Counted from the first letter of the stretch, positions 55,568-64,000 are shown. The stretch is 64,000 nucleotides of DNA from Granulibacter bethesdensis (GCF_001889545.1 NZ_CP018194.1:1028501-1092500), one strand, 5' to 3'. Translations and numbers: made by a program. The notes: generated by a model not told the origin, from the letters alone.

Positions 55568-56503
55568 ATGCTTTCTCATTCGATGGCTGAACCTAATTCA
55601 TCTACCGGCGCTTTCCGCCGCCTCCCGCCACTCAACGCGCTGCGTGCGTTCGAATGCGCCGCCCGTCGTCTCAGCTTCCGCAAGGCGGCCGACGAGTTGG
55701 GCGTGACGCCGACCGCGATCAGCCACCAGATCCGTTTACTGGAGGACATTCTCGAACAGCCATTGTTCGTCCGCCACGTCCGCCGGGTGGCACTGACGCC
55801 AGCGGGAATGGCGCTGTTTCCCGTATTGCGCGACGGGTTCGACTCCTTCGCCCTGGCGATCGCACACCTCGAACGGCAGCGCTCGCGTCCTCGCGTCGTG
55901 CTCTCGGCGACGCGGCTGTTCACCGCTCGACGTCTCGTGCCAGCGCTGGGCGCCTTTGCCACGGAGCATCCGGGAATCGACCTGCACCTCCATGCCAGCG
56001 ACGCGGTGGTGGATCTGGGCGCAGGCGATGCGGATATCGCCGTCCGTTACGGGAACGGGCCGTTTCCCAGCCTTGTGGCAGAGCCGTTGATGCCAGAACG
56101 CGTCGGCGTGCTCGCCAGCCCGGCCCTCGGCATCGTGGATCCGTCCGACCTCCTTGGTGTGCCATTGCTGCATTCCGACTGGACCGGGCCGATGGCGGCA
56201 CCGGATTGGGCGAGCTGGGCGAGACTGGCCGGCATATCCGACTTACCGGTCGCGGCGGGCGTCCGGCTGACCGACGACAGCCATGCACTCCAGGCGGCGA
56301 TCGCGGGACAGGGCGCGGTGGTGAGTAGCCTTGTCCTGGCAGCGCCAGAATTACGGTCAGGCTTGCTCGTGAACCCGTTCGGTCCTGTGATCGAGGGGGG
56401 GCAGTATCATATCGTGACGGCAGGGAATGTGCCCTTACGACCCGAAGTGTCGAAGGTTCGTGATTGGCTACGCACGTTGCGGTGTGGCGACGTCCTCAAT
56501 TGA
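55568..56503 (+). CDS. LysR family regulator, GcvA-like
   Basis: 311 residues (an ATG at 55583 is also in frame). HTH FECAARRLSFRKAADELGVTPTAISHQIRLLE is of the GcvA branch; the effector domain contains DADIAVRYGNG and LVAEPLMPERVGVLASP. Divergent from the azoreductase gene with a short shared promoter region. Confidence 0.9.
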   Translation: MLSHSMAEPNSSTGAFRRLPPLNALRAFECAARRLSFRKAADELGVTPTAISHQIRLLEDILEQPLFVRHVRRVALTPAGMALFPVLRDGFDSFALAIAHLERQRSRPRVVLSATRLFTARRLVPALGAFATEHPGIDLHLHASDAVVDLGAGDADIAVRYGNGPFPSLVAEPLMPERVGVLASPALGIVDPSDLLGVPLLHSDWTGPMAAPDWASWARLAGISDLPVAAGVRLTDDSHALQAAIAGQGAVVSSLVLAAPELRSGLLVNPFGPVIEGGQYHIVTAGNVPLRPEVSKVRDWLRTLRCGDVLN

Positions 56504-56567
56504 GCATCCCGCCGGGAACGCCCCAACCGTTTCGCTCGCGGTTCCCAAGTGGGAACAGCAAGTGTCG

Positions 56568-56760
56568 CTATTCCGCAGTGGGTGCTTGCTCCGGGCAATG
56601 GCCTCGTTCCTTCAGCCAGAGGCCAAAGGTGCGCATGACCTCGACGACTGGTTCAAGACGCGTGCCCTCTTCGGTCAAGGCATATTGGACGGTCATGGTC
56701 GGTCGGCCTCCAAAGTGTTGTCTCGACAACCTCACTTTAGATACCTGCTGACCGGCCATG
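56568..56760 (-). pseudogene. C-terminal remnant of an HxlR-type regulator
   Basis: About 50 codons remain with MTVQYALTEEGTRLEPVVEVMRTFG, which matches the wing and last helix of HxlR (DUF24) regulators (usual form VEYSLTPLGxxLxPVL). The HTH is missing and the upstream side runs into IS3-like sequence, so the gene was cut by a mobile element. Confidence 0.5.
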
Positions 56761-56841
56761 ACTTGCCCTGATGAAGCCTGCGGCCACTACGCGGCCTTGT
56801 CTTCGTCAGGGCCATAGCGGCTCCCGAACCAGCGCTTCCCA

Positions 56842-57190
56842 ATGTGCTACGGACCGGAGTTCATCTCGAAGGCGCTGGACCGATGGGCAGAGCAGCCCAA
56901 GGTTCAGGCGATGCGCAGCATCGTTGGAAAGGCTGTGGAGGGGTACGAGAACGGCGTCACGCTCGACTTCTCGCGGCCGGGCAAGCCAACGGACAGCGCC
57001 TTCGTGGAGAGCTTCAACGGACGCCTGCGCGACGAGTGCCTGAACAGCCACTGGGTTCCTGTCGCTGGCGGACGCCCGAGCCAAGATCGAGGCGTGGCGG
57101 CGGGACTGCAACGGGAGCCGTCCTCACACGGCGCTTTGCTGGCTGATGCCAGCCGAATATGCTGCATCCGCCGGGGTCAACCCCGGTGGA
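56842..57190 (+). pseudogene. IS3-family transposase (OrfB) C-terminal remnant
   Basis: The integrase-core end is readable: GPEFISKALDRWA, YENGVTLDFSRPGKPTDSAF, VESFNGRLRDECLNSHW, then in a shifted frame (one extra G near 57,054) FLSLADARAKIEAWRRDCN and AEYAASAGVNP. An 18-codon in-frame segment absent from usual copies sits between DRWA and YENGV. The N-terminal part and OrfA are missing. Confidence 0.8.
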
Positions 57191-57295
57191 TGCAGGTTGG
57201 AAACTCGCATCACGCCCGAATGAGAAACCGGGGGACTGTCAGGGGCAGAACATCGGTGCCGCAATCGGCAGTGACGTCACTGGCCGGGTCACGGG

Positions 57296-58558
57296 CTATC
57301 TCAGCCCGCAGATGCGGACAGACTCGGCGCGCTTCTTGGCTTCATCTTTGCGATCGCTTGGCTGTTTGGGAGGACGCTGCTGACGAGCGATCGTCCCCCC
57401 CAATCCAGCCGCAGCGATGACAGCAAAAGGAATACCGAGCATCCATGGCAGAAGGGACGACGCGGCATAGAGCGCTGTACCCGTTGCCGGTCCGATCGAG
57501 TCCCGAAAATCGCTCGCAACCGACGTTGCTGCCATGTACGTCGCACGAAGATTGGGTAGAGCCAGCTCGTTCACGGCCGTGGGGACCAAGGGACCTGTCA
57601 GCATCTGCGAGATTGAAAACAAGGACATCGCAGCAATCATCGCCGTGAGGGTAGACGAGCCGATCAGGATGACAAAGGCCAAGACCATGACACCGCCAGC
57701 CATGAGGATCAGGGAAAGCGCCGATCGTTGCGCGACAAGCCGGGTGAGCGGAAGCTGGGCAAGTGCGATCAGAGCGGCGCCATAGGTGAACAGGAACCCG
57801 ATCTCCGATGCCGTCAGGGCTGCTGTATCATGAGCATACAGGGGAAGGACCGCCTCGATCCAACTCGCCGAGATTTCGAGCAGCATGAACCAGAGGAGAA
57901 GCGCCGACAGACGACGATCCCGGAAAGCTGGCAGCAGAGCCGAAAGGCCTTCGTCATCGTCGTCATCCGCGACGGTGACGACACTACGCGTTTCCGAAAA
58001 CGACAGCAGCGTGAGCATGCTTCCTGCCAGCAGAGCAATGCCTGCCGCGATGAATACACTGCCGAGCGACATCGAGACCAGCATTGCTCCGGCTGCGGGA
58101 CCTGCCACACTGCCGATGCTCGAACTCACTCGGGCCAGACTGAACTGACGCCTATGTTCCGTTACCGGCGTGGTATCGACGATCACAGACGCAATCGTCG
58201 GGTGCAGGACGGACTCGCACATGCCGATGCCGACCAGCACGCAAGCTACCTCGATCACGCCATGGGTGAAGTACAAGGCTATGAAGCCGAGGCCGACCCC
58301 GAAAGATGACGCTATCAGGACGGGACGGCGGCCGATCCTATCGGCTATTCCGCCAACCAGGGGGGTAGCGATTAGTTCGCCCCCTGCGTAGCAGCCGAAC
58401 AACAGTCCGATGAAGCCGACTGCTATGTTCGCCTCGCTCTGCGCCCAAAGCGGAAAAAACGGGACGACCATGCCATCGGCAAAGCCTGCACAGAGATACA
58501 GGACAAAGCCCAGATATGTAGGCCGCATAACAGGCCACCGAGGTACGTTGAAAAGCAT
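57296..58558 (-). CDS. MFS transporter
   Basis: 420 residues, twelve spans, with the loop motif GGIADRIGRRPVLIASS and an acidic central loop (ADDDDDEG). It resembles multidrug or sugar efflux MFS proteins; the substrate is not identifiable. It starts 347 bp upstream of the MarR gene stop, with no clear partner. Confidence 0.87.
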   Translation of the reverse strand: MLFNVPRWPVMRPTYLGFVLYLCAGFADGMVVPFFPLWAQSEANIAVGFIGLLFGCYAGGELIATPLVGGIADRIGRRPVLIASSFGVGLGFIALYFTHGVIEVACVLVGIGMCESVLHPTIASVIVDTTPVTEHRRQFSLARVSSSIGSVAGPAAGAMLVSMSLGSVFIAAGIALLAGSMLTLLSFSETRSVVTVADDDDDEGLSALLPAFRDRRLSALLLWFMLLEISASWIEAVLPLYAHDTAALTASEIGFLFTYGAALIALAQLPLTRLVAQRSALSLILMAGGVMVLAFVILIGSSTLTAMIAAMSLFSISQMLTGPLVPTAVNELALPNLRATYMAATSVASDFRDSIGPATGTALYAASSLLPWMLGIPFAVIAAAGLGGTIARQQRPPKQPSDRKDEAKKRAESVRICGLR

Positions 58559-58905
58559 TCATGTCACCTGCGCATCGGTGGACACGCCGCAAAAGCGGGG
58601 CCACGGGATTGCGCGTTGGCTGACGCAAACGCTTACGGTCGTACGGTGACGACAATTCCCAACTACCGACCTAGACCCGTGTCTTCAAGACATATAGCAC
58701 CGGCAACGACATGTGCAGAGCCAGGACTCACTGATTATGGCCAGAAGGGGCAATGAAGCCGCTCACGCTGCCGTAACCCAGGCCTATCGCGAACGGCCTC
58801 CGAGACGGCCGGGCCATTCCCAATGGGATCGAATTTCAAGACGAGAGCACGGGCGAGCGGGTAAAGCAGATAGCATGGCGGTGGTAACGGTCAGGCACAA
58901 GGCTT
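58559..58905. other. Intergenic stretch without recognisable gene
   Basis: 347 bp between the MFS start and the end of the MarR gene. An open frame on the plus strand (58713-59048) runs into the MarR gene in antisense and has no protein-like features. I see no hairpin, repeat or known RNA here; the MFS promoter must lie in its left part. Confidence 0.6.
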
Positions 58906-59310
58906 TCACCCGATCCTCCCCAGCAGCTCCTGAAGCTCAAGGATCTGTCCAGAAGACAGGCCATGAAATGCGGCCGTCATCACGGCTATATATTTCGCAT
59001 ATCCTTGATCCAAAAGATCCTGACCCTTCGTGGTCAGTTCGTGAGTAAGCACACGACCGCTGCCCCGCCGGCGATCGATCAGGCCCGCTTCGAGCAGCCT
59101 CTTGGCCAGTGTTCCGAAAGCCTGATCGGAATTGAACGTGGCTTCGGCCAGCGCGTGCATCGAAGCGCCGGGGTGCCGCTCGATCTCCCGCAGCGCGTTC
59201 CACTGTACCAGCGTGATACCAAGCTCCGCCAGGGCACCATCGAGGGCACGATGGTGACGGTGCTGCACGGTCTTGATGCGATGGGCAGTATCTTCGATCA
59301 GGCTTGACAT
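58906..59310 (-). CDS. MarR family transcriptional regulator
   Basis: 134 residues from the ATG at 59310; the frame continues upstream across the divergent start. Winged HTH: LVQWNALREIERHPGASMHALAEATFNSDQAFGTLAKRL, wing DRRRGSGRVLTHELTTKG. Divergent from the alpha/beta hydrolase gene with an AT-rich 42-bp gap holding the palindrome TTATATAA (59321-59328), a probable operator. Confidence 0.88.
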   Translation of the reverse strand: MSSLIEDTAHRIKTVQHRHHRALDGALAELGITLVQWNALREIERHPGASMHALAEATFNSDQAFGTLAKRLLEAGLIDRRRGSGRVLTHELTTKGQDLLDQGYAKYIAVMTAAFHGLSSGQILELQELLGRIG

Positions 59311-59352
59311 ATAAACATACTTATATAAATAGGTTGTTATGTATATCGTGGG

Positions 59353-60153
59353 ATGGCCCTCGTGTCCATTGAACATCATGAGTTTAGCTTGATTGCGAGA
59401 GCCGCGAGCCTCAACGTCCAGACGCTAGGCCATGGCAAGCCGGTGCTGCTCCTGCACAGTGGTGCAGGACCCGGTTCAATGATGCCGCTGGCGAGCGCTC
59501 TTGAGGCCCGGTCTCATGTAATCCTCCCGACTATGCCTGGCTTCGACGATCAGCCGCGGCAGGCCGGGATAGTGACGATCGGCGACGTTGCCACATTGTA
59601 TCTTTCCCTGCTCGAACAGATGAGAGCCACCGACGTCACGATCATCGGAAACTCCGTTGGCGGCTGGATCGCCGCAGAGATGGCACTCCGCAAATCGCCC
59701 AGGGTGTCAGGTATTGTGCTGCTCGATGCGATCGGGCTCGATCCTTCGCCGGAGGGCGGGGCAGTGCTCGATCCGCTCAAGCTCGGCCCTGCAGTGGGCG
59801 CATATGCGTTCCATGATCCGCAGCGCTTCGGCACACCGCCCGATGAAGCAGCGGCAGAGCGCATCCGGCGCAACCAGCAGGTCCTCCTGACCTATGCCGG
59901 CGAGCCGTTCATGAATGATCCAACGTTACGCCGTCGATTACCCAAGATGCCAGTGCCCTCCCTCGTCATTTGGGGTGAAAGCGACCGGATCGTCACTCCC
60001 GCTTACGGCTACCAGTTCGCGCAGCTGATGCCGAACGCCCGCTTCAAGCTGGTGCCACAGGCGGGTCATTTCCCGCAGATCGAGGCAACGGCGGTCGTGG
60101 TGGAGTCTATCGCAGAGTTCGTAGGATCGGTCATATCCATGCGCCAGTCGTGA
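59353..60153 (+). CDS. Alpha/beta hydrolase
   Basis: 266 residues. Catalytic triad: Ser in GNSVGGW, Asp in IWGESDRIV and His in PQAGHFPQIE; an oxyanion HSGAGPGS segment lies near the start. Resembles C-C bond hydrolases or esterases of aromatic degradation. The divergent MarR protein is its likely repressor. Confidence 0.87.
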   Translation: MALVSIEHHEFSLIARAASLNVQTLGHGKPVLLLHSGAGPGSMMPLASALEARSHVILPTMPGFDDQPRQAGIVTIGDVATLYLSLLEQMRATDVTIIGNSVGGWIAAEMALRKSPRVSGIVLLDAIGLDPSPEGGAVLDPLKLGPAVGAYAFHDPQRFGTPPDEAAAERIRRNQQVLLTYAGEPFMNDPTLRRRLPKMPVPSLVIWGESDRIVTPAYGYQFAQLMPNARFKLVPQAGHFPQIEATAVVVESIAEFVGSVISMRQS

Positions 60154-60231
60154 TGCCCGCTTCATCATAATGGCTCTCGAAACCGCCGTATCGGTGGGAT
60201 AGCGAGCAATGGCAGATGGCGATGATGCGCG

Positions 60232-61728
60232 TCATGGCAATTTGGCGGGGAGAACGCCTTCCAGATAGCGTTCGAGCCCGTTTTGGCGTTCGTGGGTGCC
60301 AAACACCCCAGCCAAATAGCCATCCGGCCGGATGAGCGCCCATTCGTCGGCGCGCAATCCATAGGCGTCGGCGATATGACCGCCATCGTCCAAGAGGTCG
60401 CCTCGATCACCGATCAGCGCCATACGAAGGCCCGGACGAGCTACTGGCCGCGCCCCGGCGTCAAAGCCGAGCAGCGTCCATTGCGGCCCCTGAAACACGG
60501 TGAATAGCCGTGTCGGCTGGCCAGCGCGGCCGCGGCACGGTGCGTCCGGCGCACGATCGCCGGGTTGGAGCCTCGTGCCGGTCAGTGATCCCGTGACAGA
60601 CAGCGACGCGCCACGATAGCCGAGATCGAGCTGCCTGACCTCGCGGTTGCGGCGCATCGGCCCCTGCTGCATTTCGCCGAGCAGGCGGGTCGACAGCCCG
60701 AGCATGTTCGCCGCGATCGGGCGGCGTTCCTCTTCATAGCTGTCGAGCAAAGCCACCGGCGCGTGTGCAAGAACTGCCCCCAGCTTCCAGCCGAGATTAT
60801 AGGCGTCCTGTACGCTGGTGTTGAGACCCTGGCCGCCGGTGGGGGGATGGATGTGCGCAGCGTCACCGGCGAGGAAGACACGCCCGCTCCGATACTGGTC
60901 CGCCAAGCGCGCGTTCATCGCATAGATCGACGACCAGTGGACCGAACGGATGACAATCCCCGGCAAGCCGCTCCGCGCCGCGACCAGTGCGGTCAGGCCA
61001 GCGGGCGACAGGTCGACCTCTCCCTCCAGAGCTACCGGACCCTGAAGCTGGAAGAGGTCCGTCCCGGCGAGCGGGCAGATCATCACCTGCGTCGCGCCGT
61101 TGCCGCGCTGAAACCGATGCCATGCGGTCCGATCGAGCCCCTCCAATTGCACATCGGCGACGAATGCGCGGATGCCGAGCGTCTCTCCGGAAAACCCGAT
61201 GCCGAGTGCATGGCGCACGACGCTGCGACCGCCGTCCGTGCCGACCATATAACGGGCGCGAATGACATGGTCGCCAGCAGCATCCGTGACTCGCGCGGTG
61301 ACGCCATCGGCATCCTGGTCGAACTCTAACAGTTTCCGGCCGAACGCGGGCCTGTGCCCGAGTTCGGCCAGCCTCTCCCGCATAACGGCTTCGGTTGCGA
61401 ACTGGGGCACCATCAAGGGCGCGGCGTAGGGTTCGGCGGGGGTCGGCATGGCGCCTCCGGTCAGCGACGTGTCATGCGTGCTTCCGTCTGGACGATATTC
61501 CCGCACCGGGGGATAGGGCGCCCCCATTGCAGCAAGCCGATCAACAAAGCCGAGATCCTCGAACACCTCCAGCGTCCTAGGCTGGATCCCTTTGCCCCGG
61601 GAGCCGCCGAATGGCTGCTCGTTTTGCTCGACGAGCATGAAGGCCACGCTGCGACGCGCGAGATCGACGGCCAGGGTGAGGCCTGCGGCTCCTGCGCCGA
61701 TGATCAGGACGTCGGTGTCGTAGGACAT
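60232..61728 (-). CDS. FAD-dependent aromatic monooxygenase-like protein
   Basis: 498 residues from the ATG at 61728, with GAGGAGAGG just upstream. FAD motifs: GAGAAGLTLAVDLARR, GTDGGRSVVRHALG and GDAAHIHPPTGGQGLNTSVQDAYNLGWKL, with a C-terminal thioredoxin-like dimerisation part. This is the group A (PheA/MhpA/TfdB) hydroxylase family, which hydroxylates phenolic rings with NADPH. Divergent from a MarR regulator. Confidence 0.88.
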   Translation of the reverse strand: MSYDTDVLIIGAGAAGLTLAVDLARRSVAFMLVEQNEQPFGGSRGKGIQPRTLEVFEDLGFVDRLAAMGAPYPPVREYRPDGSTHDTSLTGGAMPTPAEPYAAPLMVPQFATEAVMRERLAELGHRPAFGRKLLEFDQDADGVTARVTDAAGDHVIRARYMVGTDGGRSVVRHALGIGFSGETLGIRAFVADVQLEGLDRTAWHRFQRGNGATQVMICPLAGTDLFQLQGPVALEGEVDLSPAGLTALVAARSGLPGIVIRSVHWSSIYAMNARLADQYRSGRVFLAGDAAHIHPPTGGQGLNTSVQDAYNLGWKLGAVLAHAPVALLDSYEEERRPIAANMLGLSTRLLGEMQQGPMRRNREVRQLDLGYRGASLSVTGSLTGTRLQPGDRAPDAPCRGRAGQPTRLFTVFQGPQWTLLGFDAGARPVARPGLRMALIGDRGDLLDDGGHIADAYGLRADEWALIRPDGYLAGVFGTHERQNGLERYLEGVLPAKLP

Positions 61729-61746
61729 TGCCCTCTCCTCGAGTAA

Positions 61747-61763
61747 ATGTGTAATATGCACAT
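61747..61763. promoter_or_regulatory. Candidate MarR operator
   Basis: ATGTG-N7-CACAT, an inverted repeat directly before the MarR start at 61766 and within the divergent promoter region of the monooxygenase gene; the position suits autorepression. Confidence 0.5.
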
Positions 61764-61765
61764 AT

Positions 61766-62248
61766 ATGGACACAACCAACGAAGCAACTAAAAGCGTGAA
61801 TAATACACACGACAGCGAGATTCTGCGCGACCTGCACAGCGCCGTCATCGATCTGGTTGACGAGATGAACCGCCCCCGCCGCGATGACCGGCTGATCGAG
61901 GAGGCAGGCATCGCGCTCGACCGGGCGCTGTTCCCCTTGCTTGGGCGGATCTGGCGATATGGACCGATTGGGGTCGTCGACCTGGCTGATCGCACCGGTC
62001 GGGATCATACGACGGTCAGCCGTCAGATGGCGAAACTGGAGGATCTGGGCCTTGTCGAACGCCGGCCATCGGCGACGGACAAGCGTGTGCGGGAGGCGAT
62101 AGTCAGCGCCAAGGGGCTCGACATGATCGTTGCACTGAATGCGGCCCGCGAACGGCTCGCCAATCGCATCCTGGCGTCCTGGACGGACGCGGAATTGGAC
62201 GAATTGCGCAAGCTGCTCCGCCGCTTTGCCGACGATCTCATGCGCTAG
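61766..62248 (+). CDS. MarR family transcriptional regulator
   Basis: 160 residues with a polar, Asn/Thr-rich first 15 residues. Winged HTH: GVVDLADRTGRDHTTVSRQMAKLEDLGLVERRPSATDKRVREAIVS. Divergent from the FAD monooxygenase gene, which it probably represses until a phenolic ligand binds. The stop lies against an IS481 remnant. Confidence 0.9.
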   Translation: MDTTNEATKSVNNTHDSEILRDLHSAVIDLVDEMNRPRRDDRLIEEAGIALDRALFPLLGRIWRYGPIGVVDLADRTGRDHTTVSRQMAKLEDLGLVERRPSATDKRVREAIVSAKGLDMIVALNAARERLANRILASWTDAELDELRKLLRRFADDLMR

Positions 62249-62700
62249 GTGTTTAGTCCCGGTATATGGTAGATCGGATTGATGATGAACCGATCTGGGT
62301 CTGACGTCCAGATTCTGGCGATGTATTCGTAGGGCGTGAGGCCGCCGAGCGTCTTGAGCCGGCGGGCAAAGTCATAGGCGGCCATGAAGTCGGCGAGGGG
62401 CGTCCGCAGCTGGTCGTGGCTCTTGTAGTGGAAGCGATTGACTGTTGCCTCCTTGATGGTTCGGTTCATCCTTTCGACCTGTCCGTTGGTCCAGGGATGG
62501 TTCGGCTTCGTCAGACGGTGCCCGATGTCGTTTGCCTCGCAGATCATGTCGAAGCGCATCTGGCGGGACCAGGCGGTGTTGCGGTTACGAGACTGGTCGG
62601 CGAACTGATTGCCCTTGTCGGTCAGGATGGTGTGGATGCGGTAAGTGGGGGGCTGTCAGCAGGTGTTCGAGGAACTCCCATGCTGTCAGGCGATGTTCCA
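62245..62700 (-). pseudogene. IS481-family transposase remnant
   Basis: The C-terminal integrase core is intact from RIHTILTDKGNQF through RLTKPNHPWTNGQVERMNRTIKE and YDFARRLKTLGGLTPYEYI to IPGLNT. Upstream of about 62,650 the frame is shifted by an extra C in a six-C run (GLEHRLTAWEFLEHLLTAP in the other frame), and everything before that is missing. A 12-bp palindrome marks the break. Confidence 0.82.
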
Positions 62701-62707
62701 ATCCAAT

Positions 62708-62739
62708 GCGACTGTCGGCAGGGATCAGCCGACAGTCGC
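62708..62739. repeat. 12-bp perfect inverted repeat at the end of the IS481 remnant
   Basis: GCGACTGTCGGC (62708-62719) and GCCGACAGTCGC (62728-62739) with an 8-nt loop AGGGATCA. It lies at the break point of the transposase remnant and just upstream of the Rrf2 promoter. Confidence 0.85.
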
Positions 62740-62744
62740 TCCCC

Positions 62745-62782
62745 TTGACGCCCTCCCAAGAATGTAACATGTAGAGTTACAT
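62745..62782 (+). promoter_or_regulatory. Rrf2 promoter with operator overlapping the start codon
   Basis: TTGACG (62745-62750) and CATGTA (62768-62773), 17 bp apart, form the promoter. Over it lies ATGTAAC-N7-GTTACAT (62762-62782), a perfect palindrome reaching into the ATG at 62781. This implies a short or absent leader and direct autorepression. Confidence 0.6.
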
Positions 62783-63239
62783 GTCTGACGACGTTCGCCT
62801 GTCCAGTATTCTGCACCTGCTGCTTCACATGGCCGATGCATCTGCGCCGATGACATCCGATGCGATGGCCAAGGCGATGGGGAGCAATCCCGTGGTCGCC
62901 CGCCGGACATTTGCAGGGCTGCGTGAGGCGGGGATCGTGCGATCGACAAAAGGGCCGGGCGGCGGATGGACGCTGGCGCGTCGCCCCAAGGAGGTGACAT
63001 TGCGAATGCTCTACGATGCCATCGGCCGGCCTCGGCTTTTCGCTTTTGGAAACCGTAGCGATCATTCGTCCTGTCTAGTTGAGCAGGCCGTGAACGCCGA
63101 GCTGGATGACGCCCGGCAACAGGCGGAGGCGGTCCTGCTCAGCCGTATGGAAGCCGTGACCTTGGCCTCCCTGTCCAAAGATTTCGATAAGCGGCTGGCC
63201 GCAATCGGAATGAAGCGATCGGATATCCGACATGCATGA
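62781..63239 (+). CDS. Rrf2 family transcriptional regulator
   Basis: 152 residues. HTH in SAPMTSDAMAKAMGSNPVVARRTFAGLREAGIV and wing STKGPGGGWTLARRP. A single cysteine (SSCLVEQ), so no Fe-S cluster is likely; a redox thiol switch (as in YwnA-like relatives) is possible. It overlaps the next gene by 8 bp, so the two are co-translated. Confidence 0.88.
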   Translation: MSDDVRLSSILHLLLHMADASAPMTSDAMAKAMGSNPVVARRTFAGLREAGIVRSTKGPGGGWTLARRPKEVTLRMLYDAIGRPRLFAFGNRSDHSSCLVEQAVNAELDDARQQAEAVLLSRMEAVTLASLSKDFDKRLAAIGMKRSDIRHA

Positions 63240-64000
63240 TGCAATCATTATCGGCGGCAGCTTCGCGGGGCTGTCCGCGGCCATGTATCTGGCGCGTGGC
63301 CGACACGATGTCGTCGTTCTCGACACCGGGACACCCCGCAACCGCTTCTCACCGCGATCGCACGCGTTTTTCAACCATGATGGATCGACGCCCGCCGCGA
63401 TGCTCGCGACGGCGCGAGACCAGTTGAAGCCCTATCAGACGGTTTGCTTGGGCAATGGCGAGGCGATCAGCGCGGCTGGCGCACAAGATGGCTTCTCCGT
63501 CATGCTCGCCGCGGGTGGGGTACTCGAGGGACGCCGTCTGATTCTCGCCAGCGGCGTTCGCGACATCCTGCCGCCGATCGACGGTCTTGCCGAGCGGTGG
63601 GGAACAAGCGTCCTGCACTGCCCCTATTGCCATGGCTATGAATATGCCGATCATCGGCTTGGCGTCCTTTATGCCGGCCCCGCTTCCTTGCATCACGCGC
63701 GCCTGATCGCGAACTGGGGGCCGACGACGCTGTTCACCCATGGCGTCGAGATCGAAGAAAGCGATACGCTCGCCGCGTATGGGATCGCGCTTGAAACCGC
63801 GCCGATCACAGCGCTGCGTGGCCCTGAGGGCAGGCTAAGCCATGTCGAAACGACGCCTGCGCGGTCCATCCCTCTGGATGCTCTCTATGTCGCGCCGGGG
63901 ATCGAACCGCGTGGCCATGTCGCCAGCGCGCTGGGCTGTACCATGCGGGAAACTTTGGCGGGCTCCATTCTGGCCGTCGACGAGCGGATGATGACGTCGG
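63232..64000 (+). CDS. Thioredoxin-reductase-like FAD/NAD(P) oxidoreductase (3' end outside window)
   Basis: Open from ATG 63232 to the window end (256 codons seen). FAD motif AIIIGGSFAGLSAAMYLARG, then PRNRFSPRSHAFFNHDG and the redox CPYC disulfide in VLHCPYCHGYEYADHRLG, as in low-molecular-weight thioredoxin reductases. The NADPH glycine motif is not clearly canonical in the visible part (GVLYAGPAS). Coupled to the upstream Rrf2 regulator, which suggests an electrophile- or disulfide-stress response. Confidence 0.87.
   Translation, partial: MHDAIIIGGSFAGLSAAMYLARGRHDVVVLDTGTPRNRFSPRSHAFFNHDGSTPAAMLATARDQLKPYQTVCLGNGEAISAAGAQDGFSVMLAAGGVLEGRRLILASGVRDILPPIDGLAERWGTSVLHCPYCHGYEYADHRLGVLYAGPASLHHARLIANWGPTTLFTHGVEIEESDTLAAYGIALETAPITALRGPEGRLSHVETTPARSIPLDALYVAPGIEPRGHVASALGCTMRETLAGSILAVDERMMTS

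Noticed and set aside
58713-59048. Plus-strand frame of 111 codons in the 347-bp gap
   Set aside because: No ribosome-binding site, biased composition, and it runs into the MarR gene in antisense.

Overview
The left two thirds of the window (about 1-43,450) reads as the chromosome of an alphaproteobacterium, most likely an acetic acid bacterium (Acetobacteraceae, Granulibacter-like). This is an inference from gene content and style: class Ia ribonucleotide reductase, SCO1/SenC, type II citrate synthase, a pst-phoU-phoB operon preceded by a textbook Pho box, the four-gene ligase-associated DNA-damage cluster, an NDUFS4-like complex I accessory subunit, and three tRNA genes. No rRNA, CRISPR array or replication origin was seen.

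Layout, left part: nrdA (cut by the window start)-nrdB with a strong terminator; SCO1-like copper chaperone plus a small gene; a tRNA1(Val)-type N6-methyltransferase; long-chain polyprenyl diphosphate synthase; zinc metallopeptidase; pyrE; a DUF2459 lipoprotein with small neighbours; gltA; an anchored SNase-like protein; CHAD protein, SixA-like phosphatase and PP2A-like phosphatase; pdeM and the Lhr-type helicase divergent from the exonuclease and ATP-dependent ligase; a putative trans-acting sRNA with an exposed CCTCCC loop; N-formylglutamate amidohydrolase; tRNA-Val; cysK divergent from an Rrf2 regulator; a 1-Cys peroxiredoxin; cysI; pstSCAB-phoU-phoB; an FkbO/Hyg5-type chorismatase divergent from glgX; an MFS exporter; a CHAP protein; RidA; a lipoprotein; a DUF192 protein; xdhC and a fused MoeA-like/MobA-like protein; tRNA-Pro; the NDUFS4-like gene; tRNA-Arg.

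From the 3' end of tRNA-Arg(TCT) at 43,453 to the window end the style changes completely. This is an accessory region: a serine recombinase lacking its catalytic N-terminus overlaps the tRNA 3' end in antisense and is fused to the wreck of a PLP-dependent decarboxylase. After it come a GNAT, two MFS transporters, a succinate-semialdehyde-type dehydrogenase, an Atu4866 protein, a tautomerase, a flavin oxidoreductase, a truncated and frameshifted ferredoxin-type reductase, a complete IS1182-type element, an azoreductase, two LysR, two MarR and one Rrf2 regulators, an alpha/beta hydrolase, an FAD monooxygenase, remnants of IS3 and IS481 elements, and a thioredoxin-reductase-like flavoprotein cut by the window end. 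Its theme is redox and electrophile/aromatic detoxification, organised as small divergent regulator-enzyme pairs. The right boundary of this region is not in the window.

The most interesting signals are the sRNA candidate at about 20,800, the chorismatase as a possible source of hydroxybenzoate, the decayed recombinase at the tRNA-Arg junction, and several palindromic operators that overlap start codons in the accessory region. I did not find a clear-cut, wholly new multi-gene system.
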